Below are positions 11,779 to 24,493 of a DNA stretch of 64,000 bases, one piece after another. The notes under the pieces are model-generated. The model worked only from the letters and a program-made list of their open reading frames with translations. It ran no database searches and had not been told where the DNA came from. Location: positions 3,214,686 through 3,278,685 of the forward strand of contig JAMXBD010000012.1 of NCBI GenBank assembly GCA_024138025.1, given 5' to 3'. The position numbers were made by a program, and so were the translations under genes. Origin of the DNA: Combretum micranthum (taxonomy: Eukaryota; Streptophyta; Magnoliopsida; Myrtales; Combretaceae). Positions within the stretch are counted from its first letter, which is position 1; every line of letters starts with the position of its first letter.

Positions 11779-13026
11779 TGTTGAAAAACACACTAAGAAT
11801 AATTAGAGAGAGGGGAGGAGGGGGCTTGAATTGAGCATTTACCCTAAAAAGCTCGAATAAATAATTTTAATTCAGTGAAGCAAAAATAAGTTCAATTGTA
11901 GCGAATATATATAACATAATACAATATGGAATATAAAGGAGATAAGGATAGAGAAAAATAGTCCAAATATAACGTAGAGTTTAGCTCACTTCCAAACTCT
12001 CCACGCTCCATTAATACCTTCAATCGAGGACTTCATCACCGTTGTATTAATCACGTAAAATACAATTAAGATGAGTAATGCAACGTTTTTACAACATACT
12101 TAGAAGATAAAATATCTCATTTCTCTCTTCTAGATTCTCACTGATAAATTGCAAATATAAGAATAGAGCACTATAATATTTTTTCTCTGTTGTTTGAAAT
12201 ATACAGATTAATGAATAAGAGAACAAGAAAATGAATAATTTGTTTGATCGCAAATAAAAGCACTTTCACTTCGTTTGACCGCACAACCTTTTGAATCTCC
12301 CAAGGACAGAGTATTTATAGCATTCAAAAATTCAAATATTTGTTAGAGATAACGTCTTTAAGTCGATAAGTATTAAATAAGTTTTAACGGCTTTTTTTGC
12401 TAGATCGGCTCCAATATTTAATCCGTCACGCCTCAATGCTTGTGGCACCTTATAGTCTCGTGGGTTCACATTTGTCCTTGATAAATGTTTGCTCACTTTG
12501 ATTTCATCGAGTCTTGAATTCAAACTTGTTGTGCCTCAAAGACTTGTCATGCCTCGGAGTGTTGCGCCTCATTTTAGCCCTCGGTTAAAGCTGAATATCT
12601 TTGAGTTTTGTCAAGTATTGGCTTTGAGCTTTTTGCACCCAAACTGATTAATACATCAAGCCTTTGACGTGACCCTTGACCAAGGTTGTGTGGAACTTTA
12701 ACCTTTCAGCATATCGTGCCTTGAGGAGTAATCTCGTCGGGCCCTCAACAAACCCCTTGATCACTAACTTTGTATTTTTTAAACTTGGTCGAGCTTTAAT
12801 CTTGAGTTGTTGCATCTTAATGAATGAAGCTGTCTTCGACTTGACCCTCGAGTGGTATTGTTCATCACTGATTTATTCCTACTAAAAACCTATAGAAACT
12901 CCACATGGATGCACAAACATGCACACATATATTTTTGACTAATTAAGTACAGTTTACAATAATTGAATAGTTAATTGTGTATTACATTGTCTCATCAAAA
13001 TCTATATCGAATCTACAAGTTCAACA
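11779..13026 (-). mobile_element. Copia-type solo LTR, minus orientation
   Basis: The minus strand starts TGTTGAACTTGTAG followed by GATTTTGATGAGACAATG and ends GTGTTTTTCAACA, so the termini TGTTGA/TCAACA form a short inverted repeat typical of SIRE-like copia LTRs. A TATA box GCTATAAATAC occurs on the minus strand near 12313-12323. A pyrimidine-rich CCCCCTCCTCCCCTCTCTC lies near the 3' end. The 5-bp flanks CTCAT and ACTGC do not match, so either the boundaries are off or the ends come from different insertions. Short frames inside are not genes. Confidence 0.7.
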
Positions 13027-13039
13027 ACTGCTTTCAAGA

Positions 13040-13165
13040 GTTGTCCCAAAGTCATCATAGACTTGTAACAAGTCATCCCATAATCTAAACAACTAAGTAT
13101 AAGGTCAAGTAGGTCAACTCATGACCCAAAGAGGTTGAATTGGACCTAGAAGACCCATAACTAAA
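13040..13165 (-). repeat. Right arm of the inverted repeat pair (partner 10802-10918)
   Basis: Its reverse complement contains GGATGACTTGTTACAAG and CTATGATGACTTTGGGA, matching the left arm in order. Confidence 0.6.
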
Positions 13166-13329
13166 ATTGCTTGTCAACAATGTAAATTATTGTATAAAGT
13201 ATAATTGTGTCAATTTAAAAATAAAGTATAAAATAATAAAAAATATAAGAGGCATAAACCATAATAGTTGACTTATATTAGAGATTTAAGGTAATTTGAA
13301 CTATCAAACAAATTGCTAATTTAAAACAA

Positions 13330-13686
13330 GGGTTAATTATAAAAACCTACCGTGTGTTTTAGGTAATTTGTTGAATTTCATATAAAAGTGTCAATATAAC
13401 TAATTACTATTAAAGGGATATATATTAGCATTCTATTGATCTAAGAAATTTAATTAAAAAAATTATTAAATAAAATATAAAAATTATTATAAAGGTGAGA
13501 AAACTAAAAAAAAAAAATACAATTGATCTTTTAAGATTGGTAAATCATTGAAATGTGCAATTTTAAACATATTAAATAATAAGATAACTTTTAAATAAAA
13601 CTCATGTTACGTATTTGTCAAAAAATCAACACGGATCATGTATTTACAAATATATTAAAACATGGGCAAGTTTTTTGTAATTAATC
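13330..13686. mobile_element. Mutator-type MITE with perfect 10-bp target duplication
   Basis: TTTAAAACAA flanks both sides (13320-13329 and 13687-13696). The ends GGGTTAATTATAAAAA and TTTTTTGTAATTAATC are imperfect inverted repeats. Length is 357 bp, with no coding capacity. A relative sits at 29415-29865. Confidence 0.9.
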
Positions 13687-13696
13687 TTTAAAACAA

Positions 13697-15644
13697 TATG
13701 TTAGAGTTAAGTTCATGATATTCCACCAATTATGAAAAATTATGAGAACCCCATGAATTTGTTATCATAAGGTCATAATAGTTAACAGCCAATATTAAGG
13801 GATACAAATTGGCCGTTTCAACCGTTTGAGGTAAAAACTCTTAATTAGTATTGATTTGGTATTTATTGTAATGATCCAATAAATCAATATTAATTCTTTT
13901 CTACAGTTTATATGACTCCACTAGCATGATGTCAACATTTTTTTTAATACTATAACAGGAGAAGAGATATCAATCCTAGAGCCATAAGGTTGTATCGGAT
14001 GCCCTAATACTAAATACCTTGAAATTTAGAACCATACCTCTCTCTTAACTCTAGTATTTACTTTTCAAAACTTGCTCCTTGTAACGTCAAAACCCTTTGT
14101 CCCTTGACTTAAGCAGTTACTTGGAAGCCCTTTTGGAACATAAACAGAAAAACATGCTACTGGTCGGGGCTGTGACTCGTGACTAGTGACTAGTGGCGTG
14201 TGATGGGCGGTGAACCCGGTCGCCAGAGGAAGCAAAACGTGGTTCCCATTACAACATATTACCATGCTTGACGTTCCAGTAACTTCAGTCCAAGTCTTCT
14301 CTGTCCATCGAAGTTAACGCCTAGTCAAACTCATATAAGGGTTTTGTAATTCTGTGCCTTTCTTTCTGGGATAATTAGATTCTAGAACGTGCTTGAGTAA
14401 TTGCCTTTTAAACATTGTTAATTATATTTTCATATACCAAAATTGAATGGCAATTTTTTTTTGTTGATGCATTAAATTAGATGAAAATTTGCAGGATATT
14501 TATTTTTTATCTAGCCTAAATTTTACTCAACATATTCGATTCCTCAACTAACTTGTCTAAATTGTAAAACAAGAAAGGATTTATTTATGTGGGAAGTAGT
14601 TGATAATTATTTGAAAATGATGTCTTGGAAATTCTATGACAAACATGACTTCCTTCCATTTGTTGTTGTGGAATGGTTGAGAAGTACCCATCTATTCCAC
14701 CTAAAAATCTAGGCAATAGTTTATTTCAACCAAGCGGTAAATCTCTTCCGAGAAAATTCCCTTTTCTTTTTTCCTCAACGATTGTTATTATCGAATGACT
14801 CTTAGCAACAAATGATAATGTTAATAGAAACTGTTATGTTACATGTTGTATGGTATGCAAAAATCATATAGAATGGGATTAAAGGAATAAAATGAATAAG
14901 AGAGTTACAAATTTATTATTATATATATATATAATAAAATAGAAAGGAATAAATGTACAATATTATTAAAATATCTTTTGTAATAAATAAAATAATAATT
15001 TTATATAGATAAAACGATAATTAAGTTATAATAAATATAAGTAGTGATTCTACCTTTAAGATGGTGTAATCAAAATTTTTTCTAAATCAAAATAATTGAT
15101 TGCAATAAATCACAATTTAAACATATAAAAATACTTTTAAACATAAAAGAAACGAAACTCAAAATCATAACTCTATTTCAATCAATTCATATATACATAT
15201 CGTGTTATTAGTATTTATGCCGGTCAAAGACGGAAAGTGTTTCCCCCATGGGACAGTACTTCATGAATTCTGTTTTTTATTTCTCCCAGTTTTTTTTTTT
15301 TTTTTTTTTTTGTAACTTTTAGAATTATCAAATATTATCATAATAATTGAAAATATTACAATCACTAATCGCTCGATGATGTGAGATGAATGTGGCAATC
15401 GACTACCGATCGATGAGCGTTGATGCGGATGGAAAAAGAAGAGAATGAGTTTCCATTTTCATATAGGGAAAGTTTTTTGCACATTTTTCATTACTAGTTT
15501 CCACGATAGTTTAACACCCTGACTGGCATGAGATCGTTCCACCTTCCCTCATCACTACTGCTACGAATACCAGTAGTAACAATAATTTCTTGATATTATT
15601 ACAATAATATTTTACAAAGACAAAACTTTGATAATGATAGTAGT
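13697..15644. other. Intergenic stretch; a GC-richer single-copy-looking patch at 14060-14340
   Basis: Mostly AT-rich without repeats I can define. The 14060-14340 patch is noticeably less AT-rich and contains direct words such as GTGACTAGTGACTAGTGGC, but no frame with protein character. A T run lies at 15290-15312. Confidence 0.5.
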
Positions 15645-16215
15645 AGCGGTTCAAACAAGTCGAGTTGAGCTAACGACTAGCTGTTCGAGCTCGACTTATT
15701 TTAAGCTTGGCTTGACTTAATTACTAAATGAGTTGATCTTGAGCGCAAATTATAGCTTGTTTATCTAAACAAGCTAAACTCGAGCTTCAATTCAAGCTCA
15801 TGAGATAACTCATGAATATATTATTTTAGACTTATGAACTCGCTAGTAAGTAGTCTCGTGAATAAGTTCATTAGTAAATTTGTGAGTTTTATATTTGTTA
15901 AAACAATAAAATCTAATTTCAATTTAATATGTATTTATATAAATATTATTTTTAGATTTTGAAAATGTGTAAAATAGTCTATCTAAATGAGTTGAGTTAA
16001 AGTTTAATTTTTAAGCTCAATAAAAAGCTTAGTTCTGTTCAAGTTCGATTTGTAAGCGAACTAATATCAAGCTCGAAATAAAACTTGTTTAATTTAACGA
16101 ACCAAGCTCAAGTCTAAATTTCGAGTTTGATAAAAAGGTCAGCTCAAATTCAAGCCTAATAATTTTTAAACAAGTTGAGCCCAAGCATTTAAAAGCTTTG
16201 ATTAGCTTGAATCGA
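15645..16215. repeat. Dispersed repeat rich in GAGCTCGA/CAAGCTC-like words, copy 1
   Basis: Dense recurring words GAGTTGAGC, AAGCTCGAG, CAAGCTCA and AACTCG on both strands. The ends TAGCGGTTCAA (15645-15655) and TTGAATCGACTA (16208-16219) are an imperfect inverted repeat. The pattern fits a non-autonomous hAT-like family known from many plants; similar stretches occur at four other places in the window. Confidence 0.55.
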
Positions 16216-16219
16216 CTAT

Positions 16220-17398
16220 AGCCCCAGACAATAGTGACAAAAGTTGCAAAAGAAGGTCTTTTGGATTGTGTGTTCTAAAATTTCCTATAGATACAACTTT
16301 GTAGATGTTATATGTTTTATGCGAACTTTTATGATCTGTCAATGACTTATCCAGTCAATTATCTTACAATTAAAATAGATATAATAATTGATATTTTAAA
16401 ATTTTCAATCATGTGATCATAATTATATATGAATTTAATCTGTTAAATTTCAATCTACGAGGCCAATTTACTAAAAGAATGACATAACCATTCACTTTTT
16501 CTATATATTACCATATTGGTTTTAAAAGATTACAGATACTAGTGATTATGGTAGTAAATGATAATAGAATGCGATTGTAACAAGAGGTAGACATAATTCA
16601 TACAGTCGATTTAAAATATCCAAGCAAACCAAATTGAACCATAAGATAAAGACTTTTATATGTTTTGGTTCTATTTGCATTTATTGACCTTTGTTTTTCA
16701 TGCTGATACGTATAATTAATTATATAAAACATATACATCGCAATCTAAGATATCATAGTTAAGCAGTCTTAATGATTTCAATATTGGAAATTGAGATGGA
16801 GTAAAAAAATCAAATGGAGATCCGATCTCCGGTTTCCTCGGATTCATAAAAAAGAAAAAAAAAAAGAAAAAAATGATCCTATCCAATTAATATTGCCAGT
16901 GAGGAGAACTGACTGCCTGCAGGTAGGGCATATCCAAGGTTAGGTACCGTGCTGTGATGTTTTGACTTAAAATCCAGCGTGACCCGGAATCTCAGTTAAC
17001 GTTGTCACACTAACCTATGCATGAGATTATAAAAATATAGATTTTTAATTTTTTTTTTAACCTTTAACTGCTAAAATTTGTCCTATCATTTCTTCTCCCA
17101 TTATTTAATTACAGTTGGAGATCTAAATCCCTTTTAATATATTAATTCCAAAGCTACACCTAATCTGTTTGTAAGTTTTCTTAGTTGATGAAATCAAGGA
17201 ACAGCTGGTTGAGTATGTAATGAAAGCAATCAATGTGAAAGCGACTTAATAGTTGATATTTTAATTGGCCTAATAAAGCTTGCAATTATGGTTTAAGCAA
17301 AATCAAGGCCGACCATAATTTAAGCAACCATGGTCATCTGGCAGCTGGTATGGTAGGTGCTCTTAGAAGATTTGTTATTCTTGGTTTTTAGCACAAGA
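16220..17398. other. Intergenic stretch, nothing recognisable
   Basis: AT-rich with a purine-rich run near 16849-16873. No frame or repeat with support. Confidence 0.5.
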
Positions 17399-17407
17399 TT
17401 TAAATTA

Positions 17408-18353
17408 GGTTAAATTGCAGGACACTCTCCTCAAAATTTTATAAAAATTATATGATCCCTATGTTTTTCAAAAGTTAGTACTTACTCCCCCTAAAAATAA
17501 ATAAATTATATGAACATCTTCTAAAAACTTTAAAAATTATATAAACCTATTTTTTTTTTCAAAATGTAACATTTACACCCAACAAAAAACTTCATTCTTG
17601 GTTTTTAGCACAATATTTAAATTAGAAAAAGTTACATGGAACATTAGTGAAAACTTTATAAAGTGCATGGATTCCCATGTTTTTTAAAAGTCAACACGTA
17701 TTCCATCTTAAAAACAAATAAATTACATGAACCTCCCTTAAAAACTTTAAAAATGGTATGAACCTCTTATTTTTTCTAAATTAAACATTTACACACATAA
17801 AAAATGACATGATGATAATATATAAATTTTACTTAGTTGATATTAACATGTCATTATATATATAATATGCTTAATAAAAAATATTTTGTAAAAATATTTT
17901 AAATTTTTTATTATAGATTTTACGGGATTAAGTTTTTCAGAAAAAGAAAAAATAAGTTATTGTTTTTCTTCTTCTATAATTGCACTTTAGTATGAAACAA
18001 ATATATTAGAAATTTTTTTTATTATGTTAAAACACATCTTTTAATGTTGTTTTTAACTAAATTCTTTTATTTAAAATAAGGTAAATATATTTTTAATACT
18101 TTTATTAATTAAACATATCATATGTAATGATATAATAGAACCAAACCAACAAAATTTATATATTATCATCAGTCAGTTTTTAGGAGGGTAAGTGTTAACT
18201 TTTGAAAACACTCAGGGTCCATGTAATTTTTAAAATTTTCAAAGAAGGTAAGTGTAATTTACTTATTTTTAGGAGGGTGTAAGTACTGACTTTTAAAGCT
18301 TAAGGGTAAATATAATTTCTAAAGTTTTCAATGGAGATGCACACAATTAACCC
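17408..18353. mobile_element. MULE-like TIR element, 946 bp, with duplicated left end
   Basis: The 5' end GGTTAAATTGCAGG and the inverted 3' end GGGTTAATTGTGTGC start long imperfect TIRs that share words such as AGTACTTAC.CCC and AAATAA.TAAATTA. The flanks TTTAAATTA (17399-17407) and TATAAATTA (18354-18362) are a 9-bp target duplication with one mismatch. Inside, 17593-17800 repeats 17375-17592, including the host flank TTCTTGGTTTTTAGCACAA. Confidence 0.7.
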
Positions 18354-18362
18354 TATAAATTA

Positions 18363-19317
18363 AGAGTTTATTTAGTTATTTTTAATTAATATATTAGTAT
18401 ATAAAGTTAGGATTTTTGAATAAATATCAATTTGAAGTTTAGGATTGAGTTTAAATATTACATTTATTATGGTATTTTTTACTAATTTGATAAGGAAAAT
18501 GAAGTATCTTATTTACCTTTTCTTAATGTGATGGATTTATATGTTTAATATGCTACTCCATGCAATCAATAGTTAAGATTGAAAGGAAAACCATGACATT
18601 ATAAAGATATTATAAAGTATTTAAAAAATTTAGACAATATTAACTATTAATGTATAAGTTGAAGGAAATTTTTAGAAAAAATTGAGAAGATCCAAATTCT
18701 CAATCGGCTTTAACAGGTTATATATAAAATAAGAGTCCGCCAAACATCTCGTGAATGGTATACGTGCCATTTTGTATGCTAGCAAAATCTTAACAATGGG
18801 GTTTTATATACTCTAATATCATATTTGATATGTAAAACTACAAAATGACAGATCCATTTCTACTTCTATTTTTCAAACTATACACATAATGAAATATAAT
18901 GGAATTGTCATAAAGTGCATTTTATCGAAAATATCCCTATTAATAAATGCAAATTATAAATATATGATAAGATAAAAGAGTAATTAAATTGCGAGTTATT
19001 TAATAAAGCTAAAATGGAATTAAGATTTCGCTTGAAGAAGGTAGGATCAAATTTCTCTTCAAAGCTAAAATCATCAATTCTATGGAATTGCAATTTCAAT
19101 TACTAAAAGTGTATACATCATGGGAAATAGAATGAAGCTCAGAATATAATCTCATTCTGAGTCTATTCCTAAAAATGGGATGAGCTGATATCTTCATCAA
19201 ATCATAATATTTTAGGAACATAATATCGAGTATTAGGTTGTGTATATTGTAGTGTATTTTTTCCCTTGCATATTCATTTGCGATTAGTACACTCGTATAA
19301 TTAAGTGTAGGTGTCCT
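18363..19317. other. Intergenic stretch, nothing recognisable
   Basis: AT-rich. Small minus frames at 18908-19099 and 19096-19329 lack motifs, and the second runs into the LTR piece that follows. Confidence 0.5.
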
Positions 19318-20427
19318 CTGTAAACCCATGAATTTTTCATAACTCTTAGAAAATAATTCTAGAGTTAAAAACCGAAATCAAAACCCTAAAACCTACCTAA
19401 GTTAAAACCAAATTCTAGAAACACTAAACAAGATTAAATATAAATTTCAAAACTTTTAAGAAAAAGAGAACCTTGAAAAACAAAATGGAAAATCCAATAA
19501 TCATTCGATTTAAAATCTGTACATTAAACAATCCATCTATATGTTCCTTAACACATAAATTGAGACGGTATATCCCAACAATGTTCGATGACAAAATCAT
19601 AAAACCTTAGATCCTTTGGTGAATTTCAAAATAAAAAATTTAAATTAAATACCAAAAGTTAACCTGAGTCAACACACAACCCGAGACTTGATTAAACAAT
19701 CCCGAGAACTGAAAAATATGAAATAAACCATAAAAATAAAGTAAAACTTAAATTTTGAACTAAAAATATAAGTATAACATAAACTCCTAGATTTTATAAT
19801 CTTACTATTAAATCTTAAAGCCCGAAGTCAAACTGGAACCCTAAAGTCAACCTAGGTTTACCCCATAATCGAGAGTATTTAAATCCGGCAATCTCGCGTT
19901 TGAAGCCCTAGAATAATAAAAATGAGATAACCTTAGATTATAGATCAAAATAATGTCTTACAACTTAAAATGAACATATTTGCCCAAAACTAGCTTATTT
20001 TGAACCTAGACGGAATCAGTTTCTAAAATTAAGGTCCTGGCACATAAAACGATGAAAATATCGGTTTTAGAATTTTTCGACTTCTAAAGATATTATATAT
20101 AGTCCGTTTAAGCGTATTTTTATTACTACTAGTATTTCATTTGTTTTGTTTACTATTCACTGCTATTCATTATTATTCATCTATCTCAATTTTTTTACTA
20201 CCTATTTCTTACATCCTACATACCTATTTCTTGCATTCACTTTTCCAACATCACTTTTTACATAACTTTTTTTACACTTTACTTACTTTTTATTACTAAA
20301 ATTAATTTTTAATCACATTCTCCTTCTTTTCTCTACGTGTTGGCCACACACTCTCTCTCATCCCTCTCATTTTATTTTCTTTTTCATTTAATTTAATTCA
20401 TATAAATTACCTCTTCAAAACTCTACA
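19318..20427 (-). mobile_element. Displaced U3 segment of LTR family B (block X)
   Basis: This segment is the reverse complement of 24494-25640 over its whole length. Matching pairs include ATCCATCTATATG at 19531 with ATAGATGGATTG at 25412, and AACCCTAAAGTC at 19836 with GACTTTAGGGTT at 25104. By comparison with the plus-strand copy it is the U3 region upstream of the TATA-like site. It stops at TGTAAACCC, at the TATA-like region, on its left. On its right it ends CTCTACA, followed by 5 bp AATAT and then the TGTCACACCCC terminus of the next LTR. Confidence 0.7.
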
Positions 20428-21609
20428 AATATTGTCACACCCCGAGGGGTATCCTAAACATTGCAATCCGATGTATACTATGTTAAAGCCTAAAAATGAC
20501 TACCTTTGTCACACAAAGGTTTCCATATCGTGCATAAGGTGTACAACACATCAAAGGGAACGCACCGGAGTAATGTAATTTACTTTGATAACAACTAAGA
20601 AACAAGGCAAGAGAAATACTTAACATAAAACATAAGTAAGGTCAATTATAATTCTTAAGGGCATACTCCCGCTAATATCTTCTGGATTATATAAATACGC
20701 TTTCTAGTAATCTCCAAAACATTAACTTATCATATATGACTCATAAAGAAATTTCATGAAAATAAATCAACCCTATGTTTCCACTTCTTCCACAATATCT
20801 CAAAGATTTGCCAACGATTTTTTTAATATTTTGATCTTCAAATGTAATAGCAAACATACCTGTTTCAACAAAAGCCTATAGGGGTGCAATCTTACAACGA
20901 GCTTAGTGAGATATCCCCTTTTATTTGCACCATGATTTCAAACAAGTTTATTAATTTTCACATATATGCTATACATGCTATGCAATTATCACATGATTAC
21001 ATAAATATATATGGTTAGCTAGAAACCATATATAGAACAAATTTACCCCTCTATATCATGGGTTAGGGAATGGTAATTGAAGGTCTTTGTGATCTCTTGC
21101 TGCTAGTCCTAGGGCGTACCACAACCTTAGCAATCGATCGACGTGACTCATCCTTAGAATGTATTCTCAGTACACCTTAGTTTCCTAAGAATGAGATAGC
21201 CTTAGGCTTCTTGGCCTCAGACCTTCCAATTCTTCGTGTAGGAGTAGCAGCTTTCGACATGTGACTCAATAGATGCAATGCATATCCATTTAATTTATAC
21301 TGAAGCCGAGTATAATTAAGGTATACTTAAAGGCGATGAAACAACATCATACACACATAAGCAATATGTAATATTAATGATATACTTACATAATCATTTG
21401 TGGGTTCTGATATGCTTAGCATTCATTGTCATACATACATAAGAGCATACACATATAAACCCATACCCCATACATGTTTATTTTATCTTGTACCTATAGA
21501 TCTAGTACAACTATCTACAAGCATAAGCAATGTAACAAAATCAAGAGGGAAAACTCATCCGTCCATATCACAAACTTCTTACCGGTAATAATCCTTAGGA
21601 AGGGAAATC

Positions 21610-22443
21610 ATGTATTCCTCGTCACCTAGACAAAAGAAATAACCAGAATAAGTATTTCATAGAAGTTTTACTCAAACTTTCCAATTCTATTTCATGATTT
21701 TTGTTAAAAACCGGATTATGTGAAACCACAACTTAAAATGGCAATGACTTGCTCATTTTAACTTGGAATTTCGCATATAAGATGTCGTTTTCTACCTACT
21801 TGAAAAGATTTATCTATTTCTAAGGTCATTTTGAACATTTGAAGTCATTTGGGTTCAAAAACAGGTCCGTATATCTCTAGCATGAAAATCCTGTATTCCT
21901 CATCACCTAGACAAAAGAAATACCTGAAATGAGTATTTCATAGAAGTTCTACTCAAACTTTCTAATTCTATTTCATGATTTTTTTGTCAAACATCGGATT
22001 ATGTGAACCCCAACTTAACATGGCCATAACTTGCTCATTTTAACTTGGAATTTCGCATATTGAATGTCGTTTTCTACCTACTTGAAAAGATCTATCTATT
22101 TCTAAGGTTATTTTAAACATTTGAAGTCAATTAGGTTCAAAAACAGGTCTATATAGCGCTAGCTCGAAAATCCCGTATTCCTCGTCACCTAGACAAAAGA
22201 AATACCCGAAATGAGTATTTCATAGAAGTTCTACTCAAACTTTCTAATTCTATTTCATGATTTTTTGTCAAAAATCAGATTATGTGAACCCCAACTTAAT
22301 ATGGCCATAGCTTGCTCATTTTAACTTGGAATTTCGTACATTGGATGTCGTTTTCTACCTACTTGAAAAGATCTATCTATTTCTAAGGTTATTTTGAAAA
22401 TTTGAAGTCATTTGGGTTCGAAAAACAGAGCACGAAAATTCCA
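21610..22443. repeat. Tandem repeat, 3 copies of about 281 bp within the left LTR arm
   Basis: GTATTCCTC(G/A)TCACCTAGAC starts at about 21612, 21893 and 22174. Each copy goes on with the same text through TTTCATAGAAGTT, CATTTTAACTTGGAATTTCG and CTACCTACTTGAAAAG. The copies agree closely with each other. The right arm has a single diverged copy at about 27640-27910. Confidence 0.95.
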
Positions 22444-22492
22444 GCCTTAATTTGTAATTTTTTTCAATTCTATTTCATCCAAAAATTCCACA

Positions 22493-22511
22493 GCACACAC
22501 ACACACACACA
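22493..22511. repeat. (AC)n microsatellite
   Basis: An uninterrupted CA run immediately right of the triplication. Confidence 0.85.
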
Positions 22512-24076
22512 GTTTGAAAAATCCTTTTTAATATACACATAGGCTCATATTATATGCACGATCCTAGTGATGTTGTCTTAAAAATAAAATTTGTAAACAA
22601 TATTTGTGAGAGATAGAGTTTATTGAAAAGCCACTCATTGACTTGTGATTAAATTTGCTAGTTTGTAAACATGTGACTGAATTAATAAGGAAATCATGAT
22701 TCACTATGTTTTGAAATCCCAAGGTTCTCATATTTGAAAGTAATTCTATTTAATAATTATTTTACAGACTCGGTTTTACTCGTTGGTGATACGAAACTCT
22801 AAATATATTCCCTCATGGAAATTTTCTTAAGTTGATTCATAATTGAAAATCTAAATCCTTTGATTTTGTAAATATGAAACTCAATTATAGAAAAATCATG
22901 TTTTTATATTTATTTTGAGCTTTTGATTATTTCATCATTATATTAAACTTCTTTTAGCTAATTATTTTCCAAAACATGAAACCTTATGTGGTTGTGAGGA
23001 AAATCATTCTAGGATGTATATAAAAACATTTTAAGTTTTAGCTTATAAGAAAAATTAAAGGAATAGCTTCTTTTAAATTCTTATTCTCATAATAACTCTT
23101 TCCTATATCCATAATTTTTCAATACATGGATCTTTGTTGGAAAAATCCTTAGTTTGTTACAAGTGGGTGTTGAATTATTATAACCATTATTTGTATTCTC
23201 TTAATTTCACAAAAGAAAATGGATTTTCACTTCTTAAAACTTAGTTCCTTAAGTTGTATACCGATTTATTTCTAAGTGGGTTTTTAACCAGTAAGTTGAC
23301 TTAGAAAATTTGTTTAGTTCTTAGTGTTTGTTAAAGTGTTGGTGATGATCTTATAAATAAGTTTTTAAAAAAAATTTATATAACAAAGAATTATAAACCT
23401 TAAGGTTTTAAATGATAATTTTATTTTGATAGTTTAAAAATAGAGTAAAGAATTACTTAGTTACACTTGGAAAAAGTCTTGCATAATAACAACACTAAAA
23501 TCTATGATGAACTTGTCTAAAATTTTTGAAAAATCATTTTGTTGGAACAAATTTCTAAATTTTAATAGAACCTTTCCTAAGTGATAAAATTACATTTTTA
23601 TAGTGAGTTTAACTTAATTTCTTTATCAAAGAAAGAACTTCTCTTATTTTTATTAAGACAACAACAAGCATGAACATGAGTTTATGATTAAGGAACATGA
23701 CAAAAATAATTAATATGAAAGATGTAAGATATAAGAATGAAATAAACACATAATAAAAGTCAAGTATTAGGAAATGTTAACTTGTATGAAGACTTCCCAG
23801 ACTTAGACATGGGCAAGTTCTTTAAGAAAATAAGAAAACAAATAAGAAAAATCACAAGCATCTTAGATTTATTTCAAGGCTATCTAGACTTAGATTATGG
23901 ATAAGTCCAAAAGAAAGAAGAAAATTTGTTTTGACTTGATGAGGACAAGTTTAAGAGTAAAAAGACTAGTCTTAATATAATAGCATGAAATAAATCAATA
24001 AATTGCAAGAAAGAAATAAATAATTTGCATAAGCATAAATAAAATGTTATATTAGTGAGCTTATACGCTCTAAGAA

Positions 24077-24098
24077 ATATATATATATATATATATAT
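24077..24098. repeat. (AT)n microsatellite
   Basis: An uninterrupted AT run inside the left LTR arm. Confidence 0.85.
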
Positions 24099-24493
24099 TT
24101 TTAATAACATATAGAAGTTATATTAGAAGCAATAAATAGAGTATAATATAATATCAACATAACGATAAAATTTTTGCATGAACAAGAACAAGAACAAAAC
24201 ACGAGTATATTGTTACTTCCATAACACTATGGGTTTAGTAGATATACAATATGGTCATGTTAAGTTGCATGACATGAAGATGAATATATAAATTTTTACC
24301 TAAAATTATTTGTTGGTTAAAGAAGAAATAAAGTTTTGGTAGTAATGTGTGGATGGTAGTTTTATAGGAAGAAGAGAGAGTTGGGAAGAAATTTTAGAAA
24401 ACAAAATTAGAGAGAGAAGCTGAAAAATGATTTCGGTAGAGTTTTATTATAGTAAAAGAACAATGTGTAAGAAGTGAAAGAGAGAATGTGTAT

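Larger units (their letters stand above)
20433..24490 (-). mobile_element. R-U5 arm of LTR family B, minus orientation (left arm of the palindrome)
   Basis: The arm begins TGTCACACCCCGAGGGG, the inverted 3' terminus of an LTR. It is the reverse complement of 25640-29054: 20520-20600 matches 28880-28960, 22540-22680 matches 27380-27540, and 24290-24480 matches 25645-25800. The motif AGCTTAGTGAGATAT lies near 20900. It carries a 281-bp triplication at 21610-22443 that the other arm lacks. Where its U3 should start (about 24490) the sequence instead enters an inverted U3 shared with the right arm. No protein-coding remnant is visible. Confidence 0.75.
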
